A stretch of DNA of 64,000 bases from Promethearchaeota archaeon (GTDB taxonomy: Archaea; Asgardarchaeota; Lokiarchaeia; Sigyniarchaeales; SOKP01): contig JAUWGH010000003.1 in the NCBI GenBank assembly GCA_030606485.1, forward strand, positions 248,001 to 312,000. The letters are read 5' to 3'. Below, piece by piece: positions 42,615 through 52,266 of this stretch. The stretch's first letter is position 1. Each line of letters starts with the position of its first letter. The translations under genes were made by a program, and so were the position numbers. The notes under the pieces are model-generated. The model did not search any database. It had not been told where the DNA came from and was given only the letters and a program-made list of their open reading frames with translations.

Positions 42615-44858
42615 ATGAGTTTAATAAGAATTAATTTTGATACAAGCATTACATCTGAATTAATTGGATATCTACCTGATTTGAAATATATCCAAATAGA
42701 AGAAATTAAGAAAAAAGAAGAAGAAAAATTAGAGAAAGAAAGACTTAAAAAATTAAGTGAAGTGGCAGTTAAAATTGAATCTAATCTAAAAACTATTTTT
42801 AAAATCTTAGAAATACAGGGAAATCCTATTAATATAGAACAAAAGAAAGAATTCATTGTAACAAATTTGGAAGATTTATTACACCTAGTTTTAACTCAAA
42901 CGAATCAATATCTAAACAGATTAACGGAAATTGAAAAAACGATTACAATGAATGAAATTCATTTGGAAAGACTTAAGTTAATCGAATCCGGCTTCAAGTT
43001 CCTTAAAAAATATAATTTTTCTAGAGAGAAACTAGAAATTTTTAATCAATTACAATTTAGATGTTATACTACGTTTTCAAAAAATGTGTTAATGTTAGAG
43101 AATATTATTAAATTTTCGGAATTTCCTGTGCTTATGCAACATGAAGAAATATCCGATGACCGGACTGCATTTTTTTTAATTTATCCAAAAGAATTCGATA
43201 AAGAAATCAATCAGAAATTAACAAATATCCACGCTGAGGAAGTAATATTATATAAAAGATATCTAATGAAAACAAGCATAAATTTAACTCAATTTAATCG
43301 AGAAATAAACCAAATTGAGAATAATCTTTCTAAATTGGTACATGAACTCAATTTAATTAAAAAAGAAGATATTGTAATTCTATATGCGTTTAAAGAGATT
43401 TTAGAAAATTTCCAGAAATATCTATTTATTGAAAATAATTTAGCTAGAATTTCTGAAAATTTTTCTCTATTAAAAGTATTTACTCCCACAAAATATAAAC
43501 AAGAAATAATAAATAAGTTAAAAGAACAATTTGAGAATAAAATTAAATTAGAAGCTATTGATATAAAGAAAAATAAATATGTAGATGAGAATAAGGAATT
43601 TTATGAGTCAAAAGTTAAACCTGATAAAATTACAAAAAAAAGAAAGAAAGAAAAAAAAGAAATAATTTCCGATATATCACCAAAAGAAGAGGAAACTGAG
43701 GATCTTCGAGAAAACACGCCAATCGTATTTCAACATAATAGATTTATTCGTCCATTTGAGTCTTTAGTAAAATTATATGGAGCTCCTAATTATTCAGAAA
43801 TTGATCCGACATTCTTTCTTGCCTTTACTTTTCCATTAATATTTGGATTTATGTTTGGAGATGTCGGACATGGTTTGGTTTTAATCATTTCAGGGATTAT
43901 TGGTCGTATTTTATTAAGGAAAAAAGACCAAGACACAAAGAATTTTTGTATAATTATTTTATATTGCGGATTTGGAGCATTATTTGCAGGATTTTTCTAT
44001 GGTGAGTTTTTTGGACAAGAGATAATAATAAATGGAGAAGTTTGGAGATTATTTTATAATCCAATGGAAAATGTAATGCAAATTTTATACTTGGCAATAA
44101 TAATAGGTATTATTCAAATTAATTTAGGTTGGTTTATTCAAGCAATAAATTATTGGAAATCAAAAAAAAAGTTTCTCGCCATTTCTGATTCATTTTTTAA
44201 AATATTATTATTAATTGGCGGTGCAATTCTAATTTTTAATTGGGGTTTTAGAATAACAGAATGGTTCGCACTTCCTTATCCAATATTATTACCGTTAATT
44301 CCTGGTTTACTTCTAATTGTATTAAAACCAATAGGAAAATCTTTACATATTGCTTCTTATCTAAAGGAGGAGTCTTATGGGGGATTAATTGGAGAAGGAT
44401 CTATGGAAGCTTTCGAAACTCTCCTTTCTATTTTAAGTAATGTCTTTTCTTACGCAAGAATTTTAGCATTAGCAATGGCGCATATAGGATTGATGTTTGC
44501 AATCGATGCAATGGCTAATTTAATTCAACCAGACAATATGTTAATGGAAATAGTTAGAATTATTGGTTTAATCTTTGGAAATATGATAGTAATTGTATTA
44601 GAAACAGTAATCGTCTTTATTCATGATTTAAGACTTCATTTTTATGAATTCTTTTCTAAATTTTATGGCGGAGCAGGCAAATTATTCATTCCATTTGAGA
44701 TTACAAACAATTATTACACCATAAATTTTACACAGAAAATAAAAGAAGATAAATTATTAAAAGAAATAGATAAAACAAAAAGAAAAATTGATTTTTCTGA
44801 AATAGAATTAGAGAAAAAAAGGATAATCGACAAATTTTTGGATGGAAAATTAGAATAG
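42615..44858 (+). CDS. atpI: A-type ATP synthase subunit I (stator membrane subunit a)
   Basis: 747 residues. The N-terminal cytosolic half (1-380) is coiled coil and globular with a charged insert near 340-370 rich in Lys and Glu. The C-terminal half has about eight membrane helices, including FGFMFGDVGHGLVLII and the proton-channel helix SYARILALAMAHIGLMF, which carries the conserved Arg. It forms the ion path with the K ring. Placing I last in the operon is unusual: many archaea have it near the start. A small zinc-ribbon membrane gene follows after 16 bp. Confidence 0.9.
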   Translation: MSLIRINFDTSITSELIGYLPDLKYIQIEEIKKKEEEKLEKERLKKLSEVAVKIESNLKTIFKILEIQGNPINIEQKKEFIVTNLEDLLHLVLTQTNQYLNRLTEIEKTITMNEIHLERLKLIESGFKFLKKYNFSREKLEIFNQLQFRCYTTFSKNVLMLENIIKFSEFPVLMQHEEISDDRTAFFLIYPKEFDKEINQKLTNIHAEEVILYKRYLMKTSINLTQFNREINQIENNLSKLVHELNLIKKEDIVILYAFKEILENFQKYLFIENNLARISENFSLLKVFTPTKYKQEIINKLKEQFENKIKLEAIDIKKNKYVDENKEFYESKVKPDKITKKRKKEKKEIISDISPKEEETEDLRENTPIVFQHNRFIRPFESLVKLYGAPNYSEIDPTFFLAFTFPLIFGFMFGDVGHGLVLIISGIIGRILLRKKDQDTKNFCIIILYCGFGALFAGFFYGEFFGQEIIINGEVWRLFYNPMENVMQILYLAIIIGIIQINLGWFIQAINYWKSKKKFLAISDSFFKILLLIGGAILIFNWGFRITEWFALPYPILLPLIPGLLLIVLKPIGKSLHIASYLKEESYGGLIGEGSMEAFETLLSILSNVFSYARILALAMAHIGLMFAIDAMANLIQPDNMLMEIVRIIGLIFGNMIVIVLETVIVFIHDLRLHFYEFFSKFYGGAGKLFIPFEITNNYYTINFTQKIKEDKLLKEIDKTKRKIDFSEIELEKKRIIDKFLDGKLE

Positions 44859-44874
44859 AGAATTTTAGGATTTT

Positions 44875-45288
44875 TTGATGAGTGATGAAAAAAACACAGC
44901 TAAAAAAGTAAATAGCAATAAACTCATTTTAATAATTATTTCAACAATCTTCTTTATTATTATTTTTTTATCAATTTATAATATTTTAATCAATTCCGGT
45001 TTAAATCCTCCAATCTTCTTAACAATTGCGATTTTTATTTTTTTATATTTATTATGTTTAGGGCCTATTTTTAAAGGTAATTTATATTCTACTCTATATC
45101 AAAAATTTGGAAAAAAAACGAAAGAAAAGAAAGAGTATGAATTAATAAAAAAACATGATAAAACAGTAAATCTAAATGTGAAATATATTAAACCTTTAAT
45201 CTTCAAGTGTCCTAATTGTAAATTCTTGTGTGCTCAGTTTATGAAAAAATGTCCAAAATGCGGACAACAATTTCAACGAACTATTTAA
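44875..45288 (+). CDS. Small membrane protein with C-terminal zinc ribbon
   Basis: 137 residues with two membrane segments (about 19-40 and 47-65), a charged cytosolic middle, and a C-terminal zinc ribbon FKCPNCKFLCAQFMKKCPKCGQQF. It lies 16 bp after atpI in the same direction and is probably part of the ATP synthase transcript. It might be an assembly or regulatory factor, but this is inference from position. No known ATP synthase subunit looks like this. Fits a recurrent membrane-plus-ribbon plan in this window. Confidence 0.6.
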   Translation: MMSDEKNTAKKVNSNKLILIIISTIFFIIIFLSIYNILINSGLNPPIFLTIAIFIFLYLLCLGPIFKGNLYSTLYQKFGKKTKEKKEYELIKKHDKTVNLNVKYIKPLIFKCPNCKFLCAQFMKKCPKCGQQFQRTI

Positions 45289-45371
45289 AACAATTTCCTT
45301 TTGAAATTTCAATAACTTTCTATTTAAATTAAAAATTTATTTTATGGATTTTTTTATTTATTACCTTTAAA

Positions 45372-47294
45372 ATGTTGAATTTAAAGGAAAATAAACATTC
45401 TATGAATTGTATGAGTAATAAAAGTAATTTGGAATATTTTGGATTTATTGGTAAAATTCTTAAGATAGATTTAACAGAGAAAAAAGTGTCTGTGGAAAAA
45501 ATAAATCAAAATTACTCTCATAATTTTTTAGGTGGTGCTGGATATGCTTGTCGGTATTTATTTGAGTTAATTGATAAAGAGATAGATCCTTTATCTCCTC
45601 GAAATAAAATAATGATTATGAATGGACCGTTATGTGGAACAGCAGCTCCCTCTTCCGGAAGGTTTGTAATCTGTTCAAAATCACCTTATACTAATTTATG
45701 GAGTGAATCTAATTGTGGTGGATTTTTTGGACCGGAATTAAAAAAAGCTGGTTATGATGGAATAATTATCTCCGGAAAATCAGAACGTCCGGTTTATATA
45801 AAAATATTTAAAGATAATGCCGAAATATGTGATGCTTCACATATTTGGAGTAAAGGTATAATTGAATCTAATAAAATTCTAAAAAAAGTATTTAATGATT
45901 CAAATGCAAGAGTTTTATGTATTGGGCAGGCAGGAAAAAATTTAGTAAAATATGCTATAGTAGCCGCTGAAGGTAGAGCAGCGGGACGAACAGGGTTGGG
46001 GGCGGTTTTTGGTTCTAAAAAATTAAAAGGGATATCTGTTATGGGAAATAATTTGAAACCAAAAATAGCAAGACCTTCTGAATTTAAAGAAGTTGTAAAA
46101 AAAATAGTAAAATATATCGCAAATTCTAATTTTACTAAAGCTTTTAGAGAATATGGCACAAGCATAGGAATAATGTCTGCTCATTCATCAGGCGATTTAC
46201 CAATAAAATATTTCTCTCAAGGTGAATGGAGTGAAATAGATAAGATTTCAGGACAAACCCTTAGACATGAATATTTAGTAAAAAATAGATCATGTTGGAA
46301 TTGCGTAGTAGGATGTGGAAGAATAGTAGCTATCAATAATAAAGAACATTCTCTGCCGGAACATGAAGGACCTGAATATGAAACTATAGCAGGATTTGGT
46401 TCAATGATTTTAAATAGCAATCTATCGTCAATAATAAGAGCAAATTATATGTGTAATGATTATGGAATTGATACGATAAGTTCTAGTGGATCTATTGCAT
46501 TACTTTATTACTTATATAATCAAAAAAAGATTAAAAAAGAAGATACTGATAATTTAGATTTGCAATGGGGTAATTCGGATTCACTATTAAGATTAATTAA
46601 AAAAATAGCATTTAGAGAGGGAATTGGAGATCTTCTTGCTGATGGTTCTAACGCTGTAGGAGAAAGATTTAATATATCTAGAGATGAAATAGCGACTGTA
46701 AATAATTTAGAAGTTCCATACCATGATATGCGGAATTGTTATGGAATGTCATTAACCTATGGATTTAGCACAAGGGGTCCCTGTCATATGTCTGGAGATA
46801 TCTATAAAATCGGAAGAAAAGGAAATGAAATAGATTTTTCATCGGTTGGAGTTAATAAAATTGATATGCACCAAAACAATAAAAAAATGGCTGAAGCATG
46901 TGCTAAATTACAGGATTATCGTGCTTTCTATTCCAGTTTAATAATATGTAATTTTATAAATCCACCACCTTCATATTTTGTAGAATTATTAAATAGTTTG
47001 TTTGGAATTGACTTTGATTTAGAAAATATTCAACTACTTGGAGAAAGAATCTTTACAATTAAAAGGCTTTTCAATATTAAAATGGGTTTAAATTCAAGAA
47101 ATGATTATATTCCTAAAATTTTACTCACACCAGTTAAGGAAGGAGCGTCAATGGGTAAAGCACCAGATTTTGATAAATTGAAAAATTATTATTATGAGGT
47201 TCGCAATTGGGATCCTCAAACAGGAATACCAAATAAAGAAAAAATAAGAAAATTAGGGTTAAGATATCTCCTTGCTGGTTTTAATTCTCTTTAA
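45372..47294 (+). CDS. aor: Aldehyde ferredoxin oxidoreductase (tungsten enzyme)
   Basis: 640 residues, family length about 600-620. FIGKILKIDLTEKKVSVEKI, FLGGAGYACRYLFELI, SGRFVICSKSPYT, WSESNCGGFFGPELKKAGYDGIIISGKSE, GRAAGRTGLGAVFGSKKLK and the 4Fe-4S ligands CWNCVVGCG plus a later Cys in IICNF are all AOR features. It oxidises aldehydes to acids with ferredoxin as acceptor and needs a tungstopterin cofactor. The first 20 residues extend before the usual start; ATG at 45413 (MSNKSNLEYFGF) is an alternative. Separate transcript from the ATP synthase operon. Confidence 0.9.
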   Translation: MLNLKENKHSMNCMSNKSNLEYFGFIGKILKIDLTEKKVSVEKINQNYSHNFLGGAGYACRYLFELIDKEIDPLSPRNKIMIMNGPLCGTAAPSSGRFVICSKSPYTNLWSESNCGGFFGPELKKAGYDGIIISGKSERPVYIKIFKDNAEICDASHIWSKGIIESNKILKKVFNDSNARVLCIGQAGKNLVKYAIVAAEGRAAGRTGLGAVFGSKKLKGISVMGNNLKPKIARPSEFKEVVKKIVKYIANSNFTKAFREYGTSIGIMSAHSSGDLPIKYFSQGEWSEIDKISGQTLRHEYLVKNRSCWNCVVGCGRIVAINNKEHSLPEHEGPEYETIAGFGSMILNSNLSSIIRANYMCNDYGIDTISSSGSIALLYYLYNQKKIKKEDTDNLDLQWGNSDSLLRLIKKIAFREGIGDLLADGSNAVGERFNISRDEIATVNNLEVPYHDMRNCYGMSLTYGFSTRGPCHMSGDIYKIGRKGNEIDFSSVGVNKIDMHQNNKKMAEACAKLQDYRAFYSSLIICNFINPPPSYFVELLNSLFGIDFDLENIQLLGERIFTIKRLFNIKMGLNSRNDYIPKILLTPVKEGASMGKAPDFDKLKNYYYEVRNWDPQTGIPNKEKIRKLGLRYLLAGFNSL

Positions 47295-47414
47295 TTTAAA
47301 TTTTGATGCTTATACCAATTCTGAAACTGACAAATAAATATAGAAATACAAATTATAAATTTACAAATAAATAAAAATTTATTTGAGAAATTCTTTTATA
47401 TTAATGGTATTATC

Positions 47415-48200
47415 ATGTCAGAAATAATTTTAAGTATCCTTATTGGAATGATAATGTTTTCTATTATAATAATTCTTTCGTTGATTTTTTCATCAATTAA
47501 AATCATAAGAGAGTATGAGAGGGTGGTCGTTTTCCGTCTTGGTCGATATGTTGGTATTAAGGGTCCAGGATTATTTTGGATCATACCAAAAATTGATAAA
47601 ATTCATAAGGTGGACCTAAGAACAGTCACATATGATGCTCGTATGATAAAAGTAATTACAAAGGATAATATTAGATGCGATGTAGACTCATTTGTATATT
47701 ATAGAGTAATTGATCCTAAAAAAGCGATTCTAGAAGTTGAAGATTACACTTATGCCACTCAAAATCTCGCAAAAACAGTATTAAGAGATATTCTAGGACA
47801 TGCTGAACTTGATGATTTATTGACAAAAACGCGTGAATTTACCTTGCAAATTCAAGAAGAAATAGACGAAAAGACTGATCCGTGGGGGATAAAGGTGAGT
47901 GAAGTTGCTATTAGCGATGTTATTCTCCCGACAGAAATGCAGAGAGTGATTGCAAAACAGGCAGAAGCCGAGAGAGAACGAAGAGCGAGGATTATTATAG
48001 CTGAAGGAGAATATTTGGCTGCGGAGAAAATGTATCAAGCGGCAGAAATTTATGCTAAAAGTCCAATCACGTTGAAATTACGGGAGCTAAAAACGCTAAC
48101 AGATATTGCTCGAGAAAAAAATTTGGTGGTAGTCACTTCAACTACCGATATTAGTGAATTGGGAAAAATTATTGCCTTAACTCGAAAAAAAGAAAAATAA
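47415..48200 (+). CDS. Stomatin/SPFH-domain membrane protein
   Basis: 261 residues. One N-terminal membrane segment (about 5-30), then SPFH text: REYERVVVFRLGRYVGIKGPGLFWIIPKIDKIHKVDLR, VYYRVIDPKKAILEVEDY, TVLRDILGHAELDDLL, WGIKVSEVAISDVILP, and the coiled-coil AEAERERRARIIIAEGE. It is typical of archaeal stomatin-like proteins that form membrane rings. It is followed within 36 bp by an NfeD-type gene, a frequent operon partner. Confidence 0.9.
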   Translation: MSEIILSILIGMIMFSIIIILSLIFSSIKIIREYERVVVFRLGRYVGIKGPGLFWIIPKIDKIHKVDLRTVTYDARMIKVITKDNIRCDVDSFVYYRVIDPKKAILEVEDYTYATQNLAKTVLRDILGHAELDDLLTKTREFTLQIQEEIDEKTDPWGIKVSEVAISDVILPTEMQRVIAKQAEAERERRARIIIAEGEYLAAEKMYQAAEIYAKSPITLKLRELKTLTDIAREKNLVVVTSTTDISELGKIIALTRKKEK

Positions 48201-48236
48201 TATATAAATAAAATAAGTATTGAAAATCTAAAAAAA

Positions 48237-48791
48237 ATGGAACAATTTGGTTTAACTATAATAACTATCATTCTGATAGCTTTAGGAATAGCTTTTGTAT
48301 TTGCAGAGTTAGAATCGGACGAAGCTGAATTTTTTGGTCCAGCTGCAATATTTTGTCTTATAATGGGGATAGCACTTTGGTTTATCTCTAATCCTGCTAG
48401 CTGGTTGATTTCTCCAGAATGGTTTGGGATTATTTCAATCATGTTAATAACTGTAGTATTGATTTTAATTAGTTTCTCCATTCTGCTTACATATAAAATG
48501 ATTATATTAAAAAAGAATCCCACAAATATATTTGAATTTGTAGGAGGAATTGGCAAAACAATCGATGAAATTGGGGAGGAAAAAAAAGGTTATATCCAAT
48601 TTCATGGTGAATACTGGAAAGCATATTCAGAAATGATTGTAAAACCCGGTCAGAGAGTAAGAATTTTAAAAAAAGAGGGACTCACTCTCTTTGTTGAGCC
48701 TGAAGAAAATTTGTTCTGCTCTAATTGTGGAGCTAAATTATCCTTTGATTCAGATTTTTGCAGTAATTGTGGAACTCATGTAAAAAATTAA
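48237..48791 (+). CDS. NfeD-like protein with zinc ribbon
   Basis: 184 residues. Three or so membrane segments (about 8-25, 34-52, 62-85) precede an OB-like cytosolic domain, GGIGKTIDEIGEEKKGYIQF, YWKAYSEMIVKPGQRVRILKKEGLTLFVEP, diagnostic of NfeD. The short NfeD form lacks the ClpP protease domain. Unusually it ends with a zinc ribbon, FCSNCGAKLSFDSDFCSNCG. Works with the stomatin encoded just upstream, presumably organising membrane proteins. Confidence 0.82.
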   Translation: MEQFGLTIITIILIALGIAFVFAELESDEAEFFGPAAIFCLIMGIALWFISNPASWLISPEWFGIISIMLITVVLILISFSILLTYKMIILKKNPTNIFEFVGGIGKTIDEIGEEKKGYIQFHGEYWKAYSEMIVKPGQRVRILKKEGLTLFVEPEENLFCSNCGAKLSFDSDFCSNCGTHVKN

Positions 48792-48999
48792 GCATCAATA
48801 TTTTTTATATTCGGGGTCATTAAACGAAAAATGACACGAACTTCAATAATTTGATGAGAATTTATCGGTAGAAATAGTGGTTAAATTAGGTACCTTAGCT
48901 TTATTTAGTGAAAAAAAATAAAAAAAAAGAGATCTTATGATCAGAATAAACATCATCTGTTTTAAGAGAAGTCACCATTTCATTTTATTAAGATTACCT

Positions 49000-50460
49000 T
49001 TATTCTTTTTTTATACTATTTAAGGAAGTTTTTAAGACACTCTCGAATTTTTCATATGCAAAATCGGCGTCTTCTTCAGTAATATTCAATGGAGGTTTAA
49101 TTTTTATAACATTTCGCATCAACATTTGTCCAGTACCAGAAAAGATTGGCATACTTGGTCCTAAAAAGATTTTTTGTTTGGGTCCTTCTAAAACCATTTC
49201 TTCTAATAATTCCGTATAAGGTTCTCTTGATTTTTGATTCTTAACTAATTCAATTCCAATGAATAAGCCGGGACCGCGAATATCACCTATAACTTCATAT
49301 TTTTCTTGAAGTTCAAATAACCTTTTTGTAATTTGCTTTCCTCTGGCTTCACAATTCTCTCCAAATTTTTCCTTTTCAATCACTTTAATGGAAGCGAGAC
49401 CTGCAGTTAAGCTAATCGGGGTAGAACTGAAAGTAGTGTGTTCCTCAGTTGGAGTGTATCGCTTTTTAATTTTTGGTGATACAATCAATGCTCCTAAGGG
49501 AAAACCCCCTCCAATTGCTTTTGTAAACATCATCATATCAGGAGAAACATCAATTCCTAGTTCTTTTTCATATTTTTCAGTTAATGTAAAATATTTCCCT
49601 GTTCTCCAAACAGCAGTTTGACATTCATCATATATTGTAAAAATTTTTTCACGCTCACAGATATCTTTTAATTTTTTAAGAAATTCTGGAGGAAAAGGAA
49701 TGTGACCTCCTGCTGCTTGAAATGGCTCAAGTATAACTCCTATAAGCTTTTTAGGGGTCATTCCCATTAGATATTTCTCGACTAAGTCAAAACATTCTAA
49801 ATTACATTGTGGATCTCTTTTGCCATATATCCCATTTTTATATTTCCATAAGCATCGATAACAATAAGGTTGGGGAACTCTAGTGAAATGTTCAGTGCCA
49901 AACGGAGAGAATCTTGATACTGCATGAAACGGTTGGGAAGCACCTGTCGTTACTAGACTAGTGCCATGATAACCATGAAAAAATGTTAAGAAATGATCTG
50001 CACCTCTCCCTGCAATTATTGCCAGTTTTATTGCAGATTCAAGAGCCAGTCCTCCACCTTGATTATTTATTACTACTCTCCCACCTTTTAACTTCCCTGG
50101 TGCTAGTTCAGCTAGTTTATTGCAAAATTTTGCACGAGCTGGCGTTAAACAACCTGATCTTACGTGAGTTAATCTTTTCATCTGTTCATATACAGCATAA
50201 TTAACATCCGGATGTGCAAATCCTAAGGCAAGAGTCCAATTCATTGATGTACAATCAAAAATCTCTTCTCTTTCACCGGTTTTATTATCTTTTACAATAA
50301 CCCAGGGTGAGCCAGGCTCTTTCGCTTCGATTATTGTTTTAAGCTCAACAAAATTATTTAACGAATGTTTATCAAAATTCTCTATTTCTTCTAAGGAAAT
50401 ATCAGATGAGATTCCTTCTAATTCTTCCTTATCAATATATTTTGGATTAATATCTACCAT
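49000..50460 (-). CDS. Class III (4-aminobutyrate-type) aminotransferase
   Basis: 486 residues, PLP-dependent. FTKAIGGGFPLGALIVSP contains the PLP lysine. Other marks are NQGGGLALESAIKLA, FFHGYHGTSLVTTGASQ and IYDECQTAVWRTGKYF with the cofactor Asp. An insert with four cysteines (YCYRCLWKYKNGIYGKRDPQCNLEC) may bind a metal and is found in some archaeal subfamilies. Probable activity is transfer of an amino group from an omega-amino or diamino acid to 2-oxoglutarate or pyruvate. Single gene, divergent from the FGGY kinase. Confidence 0.87.
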   Translation of the reverse strand: MVDINPKYIDKEELEGISSDISLEEIENFDKHSLNNFVELKTIIEAKEPGSPWVIVKDNKTGEREEIFDCTSMNWTLALGFAHPDVNYAVYEQMKRLTHVRSGCLTPARAKFCNKLAELAPGKLKGGRVVINNQGGGLALESAIKLAIIAGRGADHFLTFFHGYHGTSLVTTGASQPFHAVSRFSPFGTEHFTRVPQPYCYRCLWKYKNGIYGKRDPQCNLECFDLVEKYLMGMTPKKLIGVILEPFQAAGGHIPFPPEFLKKLKDICEREKIFTIYDECQTAVWRTGKYFTLTEKYEKELGIDVSPDMMMFTKAIGGGFPLGALIVSPKIKKRYTPTEEHTTFSSTPISLTAGLASIKVIEKEKFGENCEARGKQITKRLFELQEKYEVIGDIRGPGLFIGIELVKNQKSREPYTELLEEMVLEGPKQKIFLGPSMPIFSGTGQMLMRNVIKIKPPLNITEEDADFAYEKFESVLKTSLNSIKKE

Positions 50461-50583
50461 TTTTATACATTCTCAATCTAATTTTAATAAAATTTGTTTC
50501 CTATATTTTATCTAAAATGATATCATTTAAGAATTATAATATCGAGATACTTTAAAGGAGTAAATTAAATATTAAAATTTGAG

Positions 50584-52227
50584 ATGTCAATAAAAGAATA
50601 CTTCTTAGGATTGGATTGTTCAACTCAAAGTCTCACTGGGATCATTATAGATTTTGAAAGTAAAAAACCGGTTATTTCAAGATCACTCCCTTTTAGTGAA
50701 TATTTTCCTCATTATGATACAGACCATGGGATCATAAAATTTGAGGATGGAAAGGTTGTTCATTCATATCCACTTATGTGGGTCGAAGCTTTAGACTTGA
50801 TTTTTTCTAAATTTAAAGACGCAGCAATTGATTTGAGTTTGATAAAAGCAATTTCAGGAAGTGGACAACAACATGGCACAATATATTTAAATGAAAAATT
50901 TTGCAAAGCGCTTAAAAATCTTAATTCCACCAAGAATCTAAAGGAACAACTTGAAAATGTATTTTCTAGGGAAACTGCACCTATTTGGATGGATTCCAGT
51001 ACTACAAGACAATGCGAAGAGATTAGGAAATCACTTGGAGGTAAAAAAAATACTATTGAATTAACTGGTTCAGATACATTTGAACGTTTCTCTGGACCCC
51101 AAATAAAAAAATTTTATCAAGAAAATCCAGAAGATTATGAAAAAACAAAAATAATTCACCTTGTAAGTTCCTTTATGGCTTCAATTTTATTAGGTGATAA
51201 TGCTCCGATTGACCATGCTGATGGAGCTGGGATGAATTTAATGGATATAAGAAAAAAGATTTGGAGTGACAAAGTATTAGATGCAACAGCCCCCAATTTA
51301 AAAAATAAACTTCCAAATCTAATTAAATCTTATCATATTATTGGGACAATTTCTTCTTATTTTGTTAAAAAATATGGCTTTAATCCTGAAACCATTCTTT
51401 TGCCATGGTCTGGCGATAATCCAAATAGCCTTATTGGTGTTGGATTAATTGAAAAAGGAAAGGCAGCAATTAGTTTAGGCACAAGTGATACATATTTTGG
51501 TTTCATGGAAAAATTACATACTGACCCTCATGGAGAAAGCCATGTGTTTGTTTCTCCTACAGGTGATTATATGAGTTTAATTTGTTTTAAAAATGGCGCC
51601 ATTGCAAGGGAAAAAATTAAAAATAAATTTAATTTGAGTTGGGATGAATTTTCTAAAATATTAGAAAAAATACCTCCAGGAAATAATGGAAATATAATGT
51701 TACCATATTTTCTTCCTGAAATTGTCCCACACATATTAAATCCCAAGGTATATAGGTTTGGTTTTGATGAGAATAATAAGGATGCAAATGTTCGGGCTAT
51801 TATCGAATCACAGATATTATCAATGAGACATCATTCTGAATGGATTGGAGAAAAGCCAAACATTATTTATGCTACTGGAGGAGCTTCAAAAGATACTGCA
51901 ATACTTCAAATTATCGCGGATGTTAATGATGTTGATGTCGTTCAATTTGAAATCAGTAATTCCGCTGCATTAGGAGCAGCATTAAGGAGTGTTAAAACTT
52001 ATTACGATAAAAATGGAGTTAAAAAATCGTGGGCAGAGATTGTAAAAGATTTTACTTCAATGAGAGGAACTGTTATATCTCCTCGAAAAAAATATCGAAA
52101 ATTATATGATGATATGGTTTTTTTATATAAAGAATATGAAGATTTTGTGCTGCGTGGTGGAATAAACCCGGAAAAATATCGCCAGAAATTTATGGAATTA
52201 TATTTTAAAAAGAATAAAAAAATTTAA
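50584..52227 (+). CDS. FGGY-family carbohydrate kinase, xylulokinase-like
   Basis: 547 residues. FLGLDCSTQSLTGIIIDFES is the phosphate-1 motif, SGSGQQHGTIYLN a xylulokinase-like substrate segment, AAISLGTSDTYFGF the phosphate-2 region, and NIIYATGGASKDTAILQIIADV the adenosine motif with DVDVVQFEISNSAALGAALRS after it. The length and insertions match the larger, eukaryote-like xylulokinases. It phosphorylates a ketopentose or related sugar. The next, convergent gene encodes a GH106-like rhamnosidase, which suggests sugar catabolism, though not in one operon. Confidence 0.86.
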   Translation: MSIKEYFLGLDCSTQSLTGIIIDFESKKPVISRSLPFSEYFPHYDTDHGIIKFEDGKVVHSYPLMWVEALDLIFSKFKDAAIDLSLIKAISGSGQQHGTIYLNEKFCKALKNLNSTKNLKEQLENVFSRETAPIWMDSSTTRQCEEIRKSLGGKKNTIELTGSDTFERFSGPQIKKFYQENPEDYEKTKIIHLVSSFMASILLGDNAPIDHADGAGMNLMDIRKKIWSDKVLDATAPNLKNKLPNLIKSYHIIGTISSYFVKKYGFNPETILLPWSGDNPNSLIGVGLIEKGKAAISLGTSDTYFGFMEKLHTDPHGESHVFVSPTGDYMSLICFKNGAIAREKIKNKFNLSWDEFSKILEKIPPGNNGNIMLPYFLPEIVPHILNPKVYRFGFDENNKDANVRAIIESQILSMRHHSEWIGEKPNIIYATGGASKDTAILQIIADVNDVDVVQFEISNSAALGAALRSVKTYYDKNGVKKSWAEIVKDFTSMRGTVISPRKKYRKLYDDMVFLYKEYEDFVLRGGINPEKYRQKFMELYFKKNKKI

Positions 52228-52266
52228 AATTAAAGGCTTAGTTCAGGTATTTTTCATCCCAAAATT

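Noticed and set aside
48050-48556. Long antisense frame across the stomatin and NfeD genes
   Set aside because: Both plus-strand genes have strong family motifs; the antisense product has no motif and spans a gene boundary.
48808-48835. GTCATT/AATGAC inverted repeat after the NfeD gene as a terminator
   Set aside because: No T-run follows the stem, and archaeal termination does not need such a stem; left unannotated.
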